Assembly: GCA_938007965.1 (NCBI GenBank)
Contig: CALLMH010000025.1
Location: 1-64,000 of the forward strand
Direction: 5' to 3'
Source of the DNA: an uncultured Saprospiraceae bacterium
Lineage (GTDB): Bacteria > Bacteroidota > Bacteroidia > Chitinophagales > Saprospiraceae
DNA length: 64,000 nt
Positions 1 through 10,205 of this stretch are shown here, piece after piece; positions within the stretch are counted from its first letter, which is position 1, and each line of letters begins with the position of its first letter. The position numbers and the translations under genes are program-made. Below the pieces are notes generated by a model, which did not search any database, was not told where the DNA came from, and was given only the letters and a program-made list of their open reading frames with translations.

Positions 1-2
1 CA

Positions 3-74
3 ACGGGTGTACTACTGTACGAATTACAATATGGCGATCAGATCGAAAATAGGAAGATGATCAGAATCGAATAA
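3..74 (+). CDS. C-terminal end of a secreted protein with a type IX sorting tail (partial)
   Basis: Only the last 23 codons are in the window; the 5' end lies to the left. The readable tail has the shape of a type A T9SS C-terminal sorting domain: a Gly followed by a hydrophobic strand (GVLLYEL), a Gly-Asp turn, then an Asn-Arg-Lys-Met-Ile strand ending four residues before the stop. Such tails direct proteins across the outer membrane of Bacteroidota and are then cleaved. The passenger cannot be identified. The other two forward frames also stop in the first 60 bases but give no recognisable pattern. The gene is followed 30 bases later by a good terminator. Confidence 0.55.
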   Translation, partial: TGVLLYELQYGDQIENRKMIRIE

Positions 75-103
75 TAACGAAAGTTATAAAACGAATTATT
101 AAT

Positions 104-139
104 GCGGAAGTCATCTTAGTTGAGGGCTTCCGCTTTTTT
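104..139 (+). terminator. Rho-independent terminator after the T9SS-tail gene
   Basis: A 9-bp stem (GCGGAAGTC with GGCTTCCGC, one G-U pair), a 12-base loop and a run of six T. It lies 30 bases downstream of the partial gene's stop codon and points in the same direction. Confidence 0.85.
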
Positions 140-341
140 GATCCACACAAATTCTAATCCATTATATTTATGCTTGATTTAATATATCAAATATGACTAG
201 TTTGTACTTTTTTTGATAGACTTGTATATCATAACTCTAAGAATCAATGACGGAGTAAGAATTTCTTGAGTATGTGGAGCGGTGATTAGGATAGGTTTTA
301 TCAATAAAATCAAGATCACACGATGGAAAAAAACTATAAGT

Positions 342-1439
342 ATGGAATACGATAATGAAGTCCAACTTCTACAAAAAGCATTAGTAAATGGAGATGTAGT
401 AAGTTTTAATATCGAAGGATATGACAAGAACAAACTAACGGGTAAGTGCAATGGTATCAACTCTGTCTTATCATTCTATGAGATGCCTTGGGAATATAAT
501 GATTTTCAGTACTGGCAGACCATAGCTCCCTACTTGATAGAGAACAATATAAAAGCTCATATATTAAATATTGTAGATAATCCATTTACAGTATATCTAT
601 CGGGTCATAAGATAATGTATGATCGCTACATTCCAGTTGTTGGAGATTGGTATGATGGCATCATCTTATCTATCAAAGATTATGGTTTGTTTATCGATAT
701 TGGACTAACGTGTGGGTGGAGTGAATATTCTGAGATAGGTTTGTTACATAAGAATTATTTGGATGCCAAAATGTCCCCGTATTCTTATAAAGTAGGAGAT
801 AAACTAAAAGTCAAAATAGAATCCGTAGATGAGCATAATGACAGAATCGCTTATAGTCTAGGGAAAGACCCAGTACCTCAAAATGAGGATCCTCTTGAGT
901 TAATCGATTCTATAGCTAAAATCAAAGTTGACAAAACCGCTGATGGCGTAAAGATATATAAGATCGATGGGTACGATATAGATATAGAGAATGCCTTATT
1001 GCTAGACGGTAGCGGTGTGTCGGCCAAACGAATGCAGAAACTTAGGAAAAAATTTAATAAAGGGAAAGTACTCACACTAAAATTTACAGCATATAAAGTC
1101 TATAAAAAGGTATACAAAGCAACTTGGATAGATGCTCCTTCACCTGATGCAGTTCGTCAAAAAAAGAAAATGGATTACTTCTCGATCAATAGGTTGGCTG
1201 ATAAATTTCCATTCGATATCGGTGACGAAATAGAAGTCACTGTAAATTATGTGAATGAAGCATTGAAGCTGAAAATTGATAATAAGTACAAGACTAAAGT
1301 TCACATTCTTATAAATGGTAGGTCTGCCAGTATGGTAGATAAGAACAAGGTCCTCCTCGGATTTTCAGATGGAGAAACATTTATGGGTATCGTCACAGAT
1401 CTTCTTAGAGATTATGTTTGCGTGGATTATAATTTATGA
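342..1439 (+). CDS. S1 RNA-binding domain protein of unknown role
   Basis: A cytoplasmic protein of about 365 residues with one clear S1/OB-fold domain at residues ~99-174: VGDWYDGIILSIKDYGLFIDIG at its start (first strand and the GLF turn), GLLH in the middle and a VKIESVDEHNDRIAYSL end. The first ~95 residues and the last ~150 are not recognised, although the C-terminal part (IGDEIEVTVNYVNEALKLKID) has an OB-like strand pattern. S1 domains bind RNA; the partner is unknown. A GTG start at 282 would add 20 residues, but the ATG at 342 begins a more normal N-terminus. The gene stands alone, with no operon partner. Confidence 0.75.
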   Translation: MEYDNEVQLLQKALVNGDVVSFNIEGYDKNKLTGKCNGINSVLSFYEMPWEYNDFQYWQTIAPYLIENNIKAHILNIVDNPFTVYLSGHKIMYDRYIPVVGDWYDGIILSIKDYGLFIDIGLTCGWSEYSEIGLLHKNYLDAKMSPYSYKVGDKLKVKIESVDEHNDRIAYSLGKDPVPQNEDPLELIDSIAKIKVDKTADGVKIYKIDGYDIDIENALLLDGSGVSAKRMQKLRKKFNKGKVLTLKFTAYKVYKKVYKATWIDAPSPDAVRQKKKMDYFSINRLADKFPFDIGDEIEVTVNYVNEALKLKIDNKYKTKVHILINGRSASMVDKNKVLLGFSDGETFMGIVTDLLRDYVCVDYNL

Positions 1440-1596
1440 GGATATCCATTTGTTTTACAGAGAGCTAAATTTCCAGTGATTTGTGGATTCTACAAATAGA
1501 TTTATGACAACTCACATTATCTTTTAGATAAGTACATTTTGGTACATCATATTAGTATATTTATTATACTTTCTTAATTTATAAATCTCCAATTCT

Positions 1597-2058
1597 ATGT
1601 CCAGCATCATCCAATCCTTCTACCAGGCTTTCGCAGATCAGGACGCAGAGAGAATGGTCTCTCATTACTCAGACGATATAGAATTTACTGATCCAGCTTT
1701 TGGAACTTTGAGAGGGGCACGGGCAAAAAATATGTGGAGGATGCTCATAGAAAGCCAAAGGGGAAAGAATTTTGAAGTAGTTTTTTCAGAAGTAAAAGAA
1801 GATGAAATTGGTGGATCTGCACATTGGGAGGCTAAGTACATATTCAGTCAGACAGGAAGAGATGTCCACAATAAGATAGAAGCAGAGTTTCTAATTAGAG
1901 ACGGTAAAATTGTGAAACATATTGATAGATTTGATACTCGCACATGGGCATCTCAGGCAATGGGTTTCAAAGGTTGGCTATTAGGAGGAACATCATTTTT
2001 CCAAAGAAAACTGAATGCTCAGACCAACAAAATGCTTGATAAGTGGGAAACGGGATAA
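1597..2058 (+). CDS. SnoaL-like / NTF2-fold family protein
   Basis: 153 residues with the cone-shaped alpha+beta pattern of the SnoaL/NTF2 family: an N-terminal helix (IQSFYQAFADQDAERMVSHYSDDIEF), the DP turn before a strand, then paired strands around SAHWEAKY and KIEAEFLIRDGKIVKHIDRFD. Family members range from small hydrolases and isomerases to ligand-binding proteins, so no reaction can be assigned. There is no signal peptide, so it is cytoplasmic. It stands alone and runs convergent to the exonuclease-like gene. The family call is firm; the function is unknown. Confidence 0.8.
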   Translation: MSSIIQSFYQAFADQDAERMVSHYSDDIEFTDPAFGTLRGARAKNMWRMLIESQRGKNFEVVFSEVKEDEIGGSAHWEAKYIFSQTGRDVHNKIEAEFLIRDGKIVKHIDRFDTRTWASQAMGFKGWLLGGTSFFQRKLNAQTNKMLDKWETG

Positions 2059-2064
2059 ATGTTT

Positions 2065-2089
2065 TTATTGATTAATTCTCAATCAATAA
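2065..2089. other. Perfect 9-bp hairpin between convergent genes
   Basis: TTATTGATT and AATCAATAA are separated by 7 bases in the gap between the SnoaL-like gene and the convergent exonuclease-like gene. Neither strand has a U-tract directly after the stem, so this is not a classical terminator, but it may protect both 3' ends. Confidence 0.4.
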
Positions 2090-2115
2090 TCTTAAAACAA
2101 ATCAAAATAACCTTC

Positions 2116-2712
2116 CTAATCTTCGTCAAAGAAATCCTCGAGCTCACCTTTCTTCATCAACATAATAAAACTTCTGGCTGCGGCTATCACATCTGCACGT
2201 GCATTACCCGCCGGTGCAAATTTCTGGTGAAATAAAGTCATATAGATCTCTTGGAGTGAAGGCCATTTATATCCTCCACCTCTACTCTGAAGCTTGCAAT
2301 AAAATGTGGCTTCCTGCATAAGACATAATCGCTCCGTAGTAAAATGAGGAGGATGTAAGCCTTTTCTCATATACTCTGCTGCGATTATATTTTCTTGGAT
2401 ATTCATATTGTGAGCAATCAGATAATCAGCTTCTTCTACGGACTTAGTAAATTCTGCAAAGACGTCTTCGACCGCCTCTCCTTTTTTATTAATCTCCTCT
2501 TCTTCAAGTCTCGAAAACTTGATTACATGATGATCCACTTCGAATCCATCTGGCTTGATGATACAGTCGAAATCTTTAATAGGTTTGAATTCTTCATTCA
2601 ATACGATCCAAGAAAGGTGAATCAATCTTGGCCAATTGTAAGTTTCTGTAAATGGAGCCTTATAATCTTTTGGCTTGCCGATACCAGTTGCGTCGAATAC
2701 GAGATATTTCAT
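2116..2712 (-). CDS. DEDDh-fold 3'-5' exonuclease-like protein with a degraded active site
   Basis: 198 residues that follow the DnaQ/RNase T-type exonuclease family from end to end, beginning MKYLVFDATG and continuing with the KDYKAP, NWPRL and AHN stretches. The catalytic positions have changed. The Exo I motif, normally DxE in FDTETTGLP, reads FDATGIGKP, so the first Asp stays and the Glu is Thr. Exo II, normally HNxxxD, reads HNMNIQ, with Gln for Asp. Exo III, normally HxAxxD, reads NARAD, with Asn for His. The frame is open and the gene is not decayed, so it is probably a folded protein that binds rather than cuts nucleic acid. It lies 56 bases downstream of hemC on the same strand and may be co-transcribed. 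Confidence 0.75.
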   Translation of the reverse strand: MKYLVFDATGIGKPKDYKAPFTETYNWPRLIHLSWIVLNEEFKPIKDFDCIIKPDGFEVDHHVIKFSRLEEEEINKKGEAVEDVFAEFTKSVEEADYLIAHNMNIQENIIAAEYMRKGLHPPHFTTERLCLMQEATFYCKLQSRGGGYKWPSLQEIYMTLFHQKFAPAGNARADVIAAARSFIMLMKKGELEDFFDED

Positions 2713-2730
2713 CTTTATATTTGAATTGAA

Positions 2731-2757
2731 GACAGTAGTGAGTATATACTCTCTGTC
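2731..2757. promoter_or_regulatory. Palindrome ahead of the exonuclease-like gene
   Basis: A perfect 12-bp palindrome, GAGTATATACTC (2740-2751), sits inside outer arms GACAG (2731-2735) and CTGTC (2753-2757). It lies 19-45 bases upstream of the exonuclease-like start codon, between it and hemC. It could be an operator or an mRNA hairpin; the binding protein is unknown. Confidence 0.3.
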
Positions 2758-2768
2758 TGTTTTTAGAA

Positions 2769-3683
2769 TTATTTTTTTTCTTTGAGGTGTTGGTAGATCT
2801 CTTCTGCCATGCCGACAAACGTAGATTGTGAGACTTTACATCTTACAACTTTACCGTCTACATTGTTGGCCATAGCTCCCCACGCATGGTAGTTTCCGAG
2901 TTGATCTTGTTCGCAGTAGACACCAAGTGGTAAGTGACAGCCACCATCCATCATTTGTAGTACTTTTCGCTCTACATTGGTACTGCGAGCTACATCTACA
3001 TCGCCGATTTGAGCTATAATTTTGCGCATTTCTATGTCTTCGCTTCTGGTCTGATATGCGAGGACACCTTGAGCTGGAGCGGGCACGAATTCTCTAGGAT
3101 GCATCTGTACAACTTCGAATTCTGAGAGATCTATCTTGAGCCGATTTAGTCCCGCGGTAGCCAATACGATAGCTCCGAATTGACCTTCTCTGAGTTTTTG
3201 GATACGAGTGGGTACATTTCCTCTGATGTCTTCAGTACTTATCTCTGAGTTGAGATCCTTTAGTTGTGCCTTTCTTCTTGCGGAAGAAGTGCCTACTACA
3301 GTTCCTTTCTTAAGTCTTAATGCTTGAGTAGCATCATAGCTATCTTTCAATATGAGTATGGTATCGGATGGATCTTCTCTATACGAAGTCGCAGCGATCC
3401 TTAGCCCATCTGGACTTGTAGTTGGAAGGTCTTTCATTGAGTGGACTGCCACATCTATACTCCCATCAAGTAGTTGATCTTCTATTTCCTTGGTAAAAAA
3501 GCCTTTGCCCTCTATTTTATCAAAGCTCAAATGCTGGATTTTATCACCTTTGGTCTTGATTATTATTACTTCACTATCATGACCTACGGATTTAAGTTGA
3601 TCTTGCATGAAGTGTGCTTGCCATAGAGCGAGATCACTTCCTCTGCTTCCGATGATGACTTTTTTCTTTTCCATTTGACTCAT
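2769..3683 (-). CDS. hemC: Hydroxymethylbilane synthase (porphobilinogen deaminase)
   Basis: Joins four porphobilinogen molecules into hydroxymethylbilane, the linear tetrapyrrole precursor of heme. The 304-residue length is normal. The N-terminus has IGSRGSDLALWQA, the catalytic Asp is in HSMKDLPT (residue ~85), the substrate-binding stretch GTSSARRKAQL follows, and the dipyrromethane cofactor Cys is in GGCHLPLG (residue ~249). All key residues are present. The start may instead be the fourth codon (ATG at 3674), which gives the more typical MEKKKVIIGSRGS. No other heme gene is next to it. A TAnnTTTG element lies 113 bases upstream. Confidence 0.97.
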   Translation of the reverse strand: MSQMEKKKVIIGSRGSDLALWQAHFMQDQLKSVGHDSEVIIIKTKGDKIQHLSFDKIEGKGFFTKEIEDQLLDGSIDVAVHSMKDLPTTSPDGLRIAATSYREDPSDTILILKDSYDATQALRLKKGTVVGTSSARRKAQLKDLNSEISTEDIRGNVPTRIQKLREGQFGAIVLATAGLNRLKIDLSEFEVVQMHPREFVPAPAQGVLAYQTRSEDIEMRKIIAQIGDVDVARSTNVERKVLQMMDGGCHLPLGVYCEQDQLGNYHAWGAMANNVDGKVVRCKVSQSTFVGMAEEIYQHLKEKK

Positions 3684-4157
3684 ATTTTATAATCGCCGAA
3701 AGTAAAAATATTAAAACCGATGACACTATAATGTTCACCAATCCTTTTGAATTTCTTCTTCTAGTCTATAGATCACAATCTAAACGATTCTCATTGCAAA
3801 TATAAGGTTACTATTGTTTTTGGGGTGTCAAAATCATGGCAATTCTAAAAAGATAAACAAGCGAACCGTCGAATTATTTTTAAGCGCGCCAAGATCTTGA
3901 TTAATTAGAGAGTTGGTATTATTACTGGATTACTTATTCAGTTGATTAAATTGTTTTTTCTTTCAACTCTTTGTTTACACTTTTGGAGAAGAAATCAGTT
4001 CGAAAATATGAATATACCCGTAAAAATTAGCTGTATACAGGCGTGAAATCAGCGAGATTACATATAAACAAATAATATATAGATATAAAGTTCATATGTT
4101 TAAGAATCTTTTCTATTTTCGCTCTTCATTATTAACTGAATTGTAAAACCTACGCAT
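3684..4157. other. Intergenic region between hemC and the GHMP kinase
   Basis: An AT-rich divergent spacer of about 470 bases. Apart from the hemC -7 element it holds a 16-codon open frame (4096-4146) that ends just ahead of the kinase, with no recognisable product. Nothing else was seen. Confidence 0.5.
3797..3804 (-). promoter_or_regulatory. Bacteroidota -7 element for hemC
   Basis: Reads TATATTTG on the minus strand, an exact TAnnTTTG match, 113 bases ahead of hemC. The best -33 TTG is 24 bases further upstream, which is longer than usual. Confidence 0.45.
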
Positions 4158-5072
4158 ATCAAAAAGCAATTTCACGCCAACGGAAAACTGCTTTTGTCTG
4201 GTGAATACGCTGTCTTAGACGGTGCATCAGCATTCGCATTGCCTACTAAAATGGGTCAAAAAATGACAGTGAAAACATCAAGGGGTTCGGATCTTGTGTG
4301 GGAGTGCTTTGATAATGAAGGTCAATCATGGTTCAAAAGCCATATTTCTCTTTACGATTTTTCTGCTATCAATACTACAGATCAGGAAGTCAGTGATAAA
4401 ATCCAGAAAATACTTAAAAACGCAGTCCGTCAGAACTCAGAGTTTCTTTCGAAATGGAATGGTTTCAAGGTCGAGACATTCTTAGATTTTCCTAGAGATT
4501 GGGGTTTGGGATCGAGTTCTACCTTATATCAGCTAGTAAGTGAATGGGCTGATGTCAATGCGCTTCTATTATATTTCAAAGTAGAAAATGGATCAGGGTA
4601 CGATGTAGCATGCGCTGGAGCGGGATCACCGATAATTTATTTTGCCAATGAAGATGAGATCAGTTACACACCAGTAGAATTCAAACCTAATTTTTCAAAA
4701 GACCTGTACTTTATTCACCTGAATCAGAAAAAAGATACCGCTAAGGGAATCAAAGAATATCTCAAAGCTGTAAAAAGTAAAAAAGCATTCGTCAAAGAAG
4801 CTACAGAAATATCTCTAGCAATGGTAGAGGCAAAAGATTTGAAAACATTTGCAAGTCTGATGGACAGGCATGAAGATTTAGTCGCCAAGCATACCGGTTT
4901 CGAAAAGGTGAAAGAAAAATTATTTGCTGATTACGATGGATCAATCAAGTCTCTTGGAGCTTGGGGTGGTGATTTCGTAATCGCTACAGGATTGAAGTCA
5001 GAGGCAGATACAAAAGCCTATTTTGCAGATAAGGGATATCTTACAGTACTGTCTTATGACGAGATGATTTAA
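4158..5072 (+). CDS. GYDIA-family GHMP kinase (mevalonate kinase-like), non-AUG start
   Basis: A small-molecule kinase of the GHMP fold. The N-terminal motif FHANGKLLLSGEYAVLDGA, the ATP loop DWGLGSSSTLYQ, the family signature GSGYDVACAGAG and the C-terminal SLGAWGGDFV motif are all present; the substrate is not established for this family. The start is odd. The first canonical start codon in frame (TTG, 4194) falls inside the conserved N-terminal motif and would remove FHANGKLL. An in-frame TGA lies at 4137-4139, so the true start must be between 4140 and about 4160. ATC at 4158 (giving xKKQFHANGK) or ATT at 4140 are the candidates. I chose 4158; the protein is then about 304 residues. Confidence 0.85.
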   Translation: MKKQFHANGKLLLSGEYAVLDGASAFALPTKMGQKMTVKTSRGSDLVWECFDNEGQSWFKSHISLYDFSAINTTDQEVSDKIQKILKNAVRQNSEFLSKWNGFKVETFLDFPRDWGLGSSSTLYQLVSEWADVNALLLYFKVENGSGYDVACAGAGSPIIYFANEDEISYTPVEFKPNFSKDLYFIHLNQKKDTAKGIKEYLKAVKSKKAFVKEATEISLAMVEAKDLKTFASLMDRHEDLVAKHTGFEKVKEKLFADYDGSIKSLGAWGGDFVIATGLKSEADTKAYFADKGYLTVLSYDEMI

Positions 5073-5185
5073 ATTACCATCTCTGTAAATTTTCAATTCA
5101 TCAACTCCTGCGTTCATAAGTACATATAGCTACAATCTTATTTTACTTTTCTACGTTTCTAATGTTGAAAACTTAACATCTCAGT

Positions 5186-6664
5186 ATGTATTTTAGAAAT
5201 CTGTTACTTCTTGGGTCGATTATGTTGATGGTTATCTTTCATGCATGTCAGAAGGATTCTACATTCGAGGGGACTAATCCATCTATCCGTGTCTCTACAG
5301 ATACACTTACCTTTGATACTGTATTTACCGAGGTAGGTTCTGCGACGAGATCATTCAAAATATTTAATGACGAGGGAGAGGACATTCTGATTGATCTGAA
5401 AGTTAATTCTCCGAATGCGTCAAAATTTAGATTGAATGTCGATGGTATCCCCGGCAACGAAATCAGCAATGTCTTCATAAAAGGAAATGACAGTATATAC
5501 GTATTCGCTGACGTGACGGTAGATCCTAATCAGCCACTCAGTATCAGCCCCTTCGTAATAGAAGAGACACTTACTATCTCATCTAGAGGGTCAGAAAAAG
5601 ATGTCCTACTCGAAGCTTGGGGTCAGAATGCTAACTATGTCCCAGGTACCAAACAAAAAGGAGTTGTCAGTCTGCTTTCGTGTGATCTGGGTGTCGAGAC
5701 CTGGGACGATCCGAAGCCGTATGTCATACATGGCGTATTGTTTATAGACAGTTGCGAATTGGTGATCCCAGAAGGCACTAATGTGTATGTACATGGAGGA
5801 GTAGTGCGGCAAGATAGTTTGATTTACAACGATGGATTTATCATCGTATTGGCCGACGGTAAGGTTACAGCACAAGGGACAGCTATGAACCCTGTGACAT
5901 TCCAAGGGGATAGATTAGAAAGCTCTTTCGATGATGTGGCTGGTCAATGGGTAGGCATGAGATTTATTTCTGGAAGTACGGATAATCATCTGGAGCATGT
6001 CCAGATAAAGAATTCTGTGGTAGGAATCCGAGTAGATAGCGCGGCACAATTATCTTTAGAATCCTGTGAAATTTATAATACTTCTTCGGCGGGTCTCATA
6101 GGTATTCAATCTGATCTTAACGTTGCGAATACTCTAATCCATAGCAATGGTCAGAGTTGTGCTATTCTTACTTATGGTGGAGAATATAATTTTGAGCACT
6201 GTACATTCGCTAGTTATGGAAACCAAAGTTCTGCTGTCAGATTTGATAATTTCAGATGTACTGATCCGCCACTCTGCCAAGAAGTAGTATATGTGAATCG
6301 TCTAGACACTAAATTTACGAATTGCATATTTGCTGGAAATGATAAGGATGAAATCTTACCTATTGATTGGACGGGAGGTGAAGAGCCTGATTTATTCAAT
6401 TTTGACTTTGTGAATTGTGCCGTTACTGTAGAAGATATCCTATTACCTGATCAATACCCCAACTTCTTCGACAATTGTAAAGATTGTTTTAGGATTTCTG
6501 TGAGCGACACTTTGTTTTTTGATATTGATAATAACGAATATCGACTCGATACTATGTCTGTTGCCATCGACAAAGGAACCCAAATCATGGGCATCGATCA
6601 AGATATTAACGATGATTCTAGAGATGGATCGCCTGATGTCGGAGCTTATGAATTTCAGAAATAA
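5186..6664 (+). CDS. Lipoprotein with right-handed beta-helix and choice-of-anchor Q-type C-terminus
   Basis: 492 residues. It starts with a lipoprotein signal (hydrophobic residues 5-19, lipobox FHAC, Cys at ~21), so it is anchored in a membrane facing the periplasm or the surface. Residues ~40-150 look like an Ig-like/ASH-type beta domain (SATRSFKIFNDEGEDILIDL). Residues ~190-430 contain repeated short strands with Asn and Cys ladders typical of parallel beta-helices (HLEHVQIKNSVVGIRVDSAAQLSLESCEIYN). The end, AIDKGTQ through DGSPDVGAYEF, matches the choice-of-anchor Q pattern. Function is unknown; beta-helices of this kind often bind or cut polysaccharides, but no catalytic motif was identified. 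Confidence 0.75.
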   Translation: MYFRNLLLLGSIMLMVIFHACQKDSTFEGTNPSIRVSTDTLTFDTVFTEVGSATRSFKIFNDEGEDILIDLKVNSPNASKFRLNVDGIPGNEISNVFIKGNDSIYVFADVTVDPNQPLSISPFVIEETLTISSRGSEKDVLLEAWGQNANYVPGTKQKGVVSLLSCDLGVETWDDPKPYVIHGVLFIDSCELVIPEGTNVYVHGGVVRQDSLIYNDGFIIVLADGKVTAQGTAMNPVTFQGDRLESSFDDVAGQWVGMRFISGSTDNHLEHVQIKNSVVGIRVDSAAQLSLESCEIYNTSSAGLIGIQSDLNVANTLIHSNGQSCAILTYGGEYNFEHCTFASYGNQSSAVRFDNFRCTDPPLCQEVVYVNRLDTKFTNCIFAGNDKDEILPIDWTGGEEPDLFNFDFVNCAVTVEDILLPDQYPNFFDNCKDCFRISVSDTLFFDIDNNEYRLDTMSVAIDKGTQIMGIDQDINDDSRDGSPDVGAYEFQK

Positions 6665-6847
6665 TCTAGGATAAATTTTCTTGAGGACGTATTTGCGGAT
6701 TACTACATACTGTATCTTGCCTACAGTTTTACTTCACCGTTTTTCATTGATCAGTATTTCTGTCGAAGCAGTTCGGGATTTCGATTAGATATTTGCTGAA
6801 AGGAATGTAGAGAAATGTAGTTTTTTAATAACTTTACTCAGAGTTAA

Positions 6848-8893
<2,046 letters not shown>

Positions 8894-9037
8894 TGATTTC
8901 TCTTATTGTTATCGAGTAGTTAACTATACTTGATTTTGTACTCTTTATTCTAGAATCATTAAAGTCTTTTTTGGATACGCTAATAACATTCATTAGATGA
9001 GAGACGTTTATTATTTGAATTTTGTTAATTTGATATT

Positions 9038-9451
9038 ATGAGAATCCCGTTATTATTTATTTGTCTTTTTGCATGTTTTTTGAGTTGCTCGGATTCGGAC
9101 GATGTTGGCTTTTTAGGTGATTGGCAGGGAAGTACATCTGCGATAGTTGATGGTAATCTTACTACCTCGGAAACCACTGTAGTGATAGCGGAAATAGAAG
9201 ATATGAATATAGAGTGTAACCTTACGGCCAATGGTACGAGTTATATTTTTGACACTCGAGAAGTAGATGGAAAACTGACATTTTCAAACGCACCCGTAAA
9301 AAACCTAATTGGTTTGCCGACTCAGACTTCAATCACTGGAACTGCAGAGCTGATTGCTGATACATTACTGATATTTAATCATCAAGTAGTTACTATGGAT
9401 GGTTCTTCAATCATATCGACAGTTGATTATAACTTAGAATTCAAAAGATAG
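9038..9451 (+). CDS. Small hypothetical lipoprotein
   Basis: 137 residues with a clear lipoprotein signal (MRIPLLFICLFACFLSC, lipobox LSC, Cys ~17) followed by an acidic stretch SDSDD, which in Bacteroidota can act as a surface-export signal. The rest is a predicted beta sandwich or small barrel with LGDWQGS near its start, as in lipocalin-like Bacteroidota lipoproteins that bind small hydrophobic molecules. I do not recognise a specific family. It runs convergent to the rhomboid gene. Confidence 0.65.
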   Translation: MRIPLLFICLFACFLSCSDSDDVGFLGDWQGSTSAIVDGNLTTSETTVVIAEIEDMNIECNLTANGTSYIFDTREVDGKLTFSNAPVKNLIGLPTQTSITGTAELIADTLLIFNHQVVTMDGSSIISTVDYNLEFKR

Positions 9452-9495
9452 GGAGAAAGGATCATCGCAAGTAGGTGAAGGATGATCAGTTATTA

Positions 9496-10188
9496 CTATT
9501 CTTCTTCGTTAGAATAAAGAGACTCTAAATACCGCTCTTGTTTTGTCTTTTCGAAAGTATCACGAGGGAGAAAAAACTGCTCAGTTCCTATTTCGTCCGC
9601 CCATGGATTGGGTTTTTCGGCTTCGTCATCTTCTCTTACATTTTTGAATAGGAATGCTGTAAATATACCGACCAACCCACCGAAAAGGTGACTCTCCCAA
9701 GATACGCCTTCTTTATTGGGAATGATTCCATGAAAGTAAGAGCCAAAAACCACTAAGATGACTAACGCAAGAATGATAGATTTAAGATTCCTTCTGAATA
9801 TACCCGTCCAAGCTACAAATGCTACGAGGCCGTAGACTACACCACTGGCTCCAACATGATACGCATCTCTAGCAAATAGCCATACCGTAAATCCTGTAAA
9901 TATGGTGATAATAACAATCGATGGTACGGCAACTCTCTTGTAGAAGACCATAACCATGGACATAAGTGCCAGCATGGGTATCGAGTTAGACATAAGGTGC
10001 TGCCAATCTGAATGTATGAATGGAGCGGTTAGTATTCCGACCAATCCATCAAATTCTCTAGGGTATATACCTAGGCGGGTATATTTGTAATTTTGTATTA
10101 CTTCAATGATTTTGACTAACCACATCAGAGCTACTGCACAGATGGGAAATAGAATCTTGCTAAATATGCTTTCTTCTTTGGCTATCAT
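9496..10188 (-). CDS. Rhomboid-family intramembrane serine protease
   Basis: 230 residues with about six membrane segments. The rhomboid catalytic features are complete: HxxxN in DWQHLMSN (His ~64, Asn ~68), the nucleophile in GASGVVYG (Ser ~115) and the His in WESHLFGGLVG (~167). Rhomboids cut transmembrane segments of substrate proteins inside the bilayer. A soluble acidic C-terminal tail of about 45 residues follows. The gene lies 17 bases downstream of the 253-residue conserved protein on the same strand, and the two are probably co-transcribed; the substrate is unknown. Confidence 0.92.
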   Translation of the reverse strand: MIAKEESIFSKILFPICAVALMWLVKIIEVIQNYKYTRLGIYPREFDGLVGILTAPFIHSDWQHLMSNSIPMLALMSMVMVFYKRVAVPSIVIITIFTGFTVWLFARDAYHVGASGVVYGLVAFVAWTGIFRRNLKSIILALVILVVFGSYFHGIIPNKEGVSWESHLFGGLVGIFTAFLFKNVREDDEAEKPNPWADEIGTEQFFLPRDTFEKTKQERYLESLYSNEEE

Positions 10189-10205
10189 CGAGTTATTTCA
10201 ATCAA

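Noticed and set aside
2395..2724. 109-codon plus-strand open frame over the exonuclease-like gene
   Set aside because: It is the antisense of a well-supported gene; its composition (runs of Phe/Ile) is that of a shadow frame and no motif is present.
4096..4146. 16-codon open frame just ahead of the GHMP kinase, possibly a frameshifted N-terminus or leader peptide
   Set aside because: Its residues do not match the family's N-terminus, and the conserved motif is fully encoded in the kinase frame, so it is not a frameshifted start. A leader-peptide role cannot be supported.
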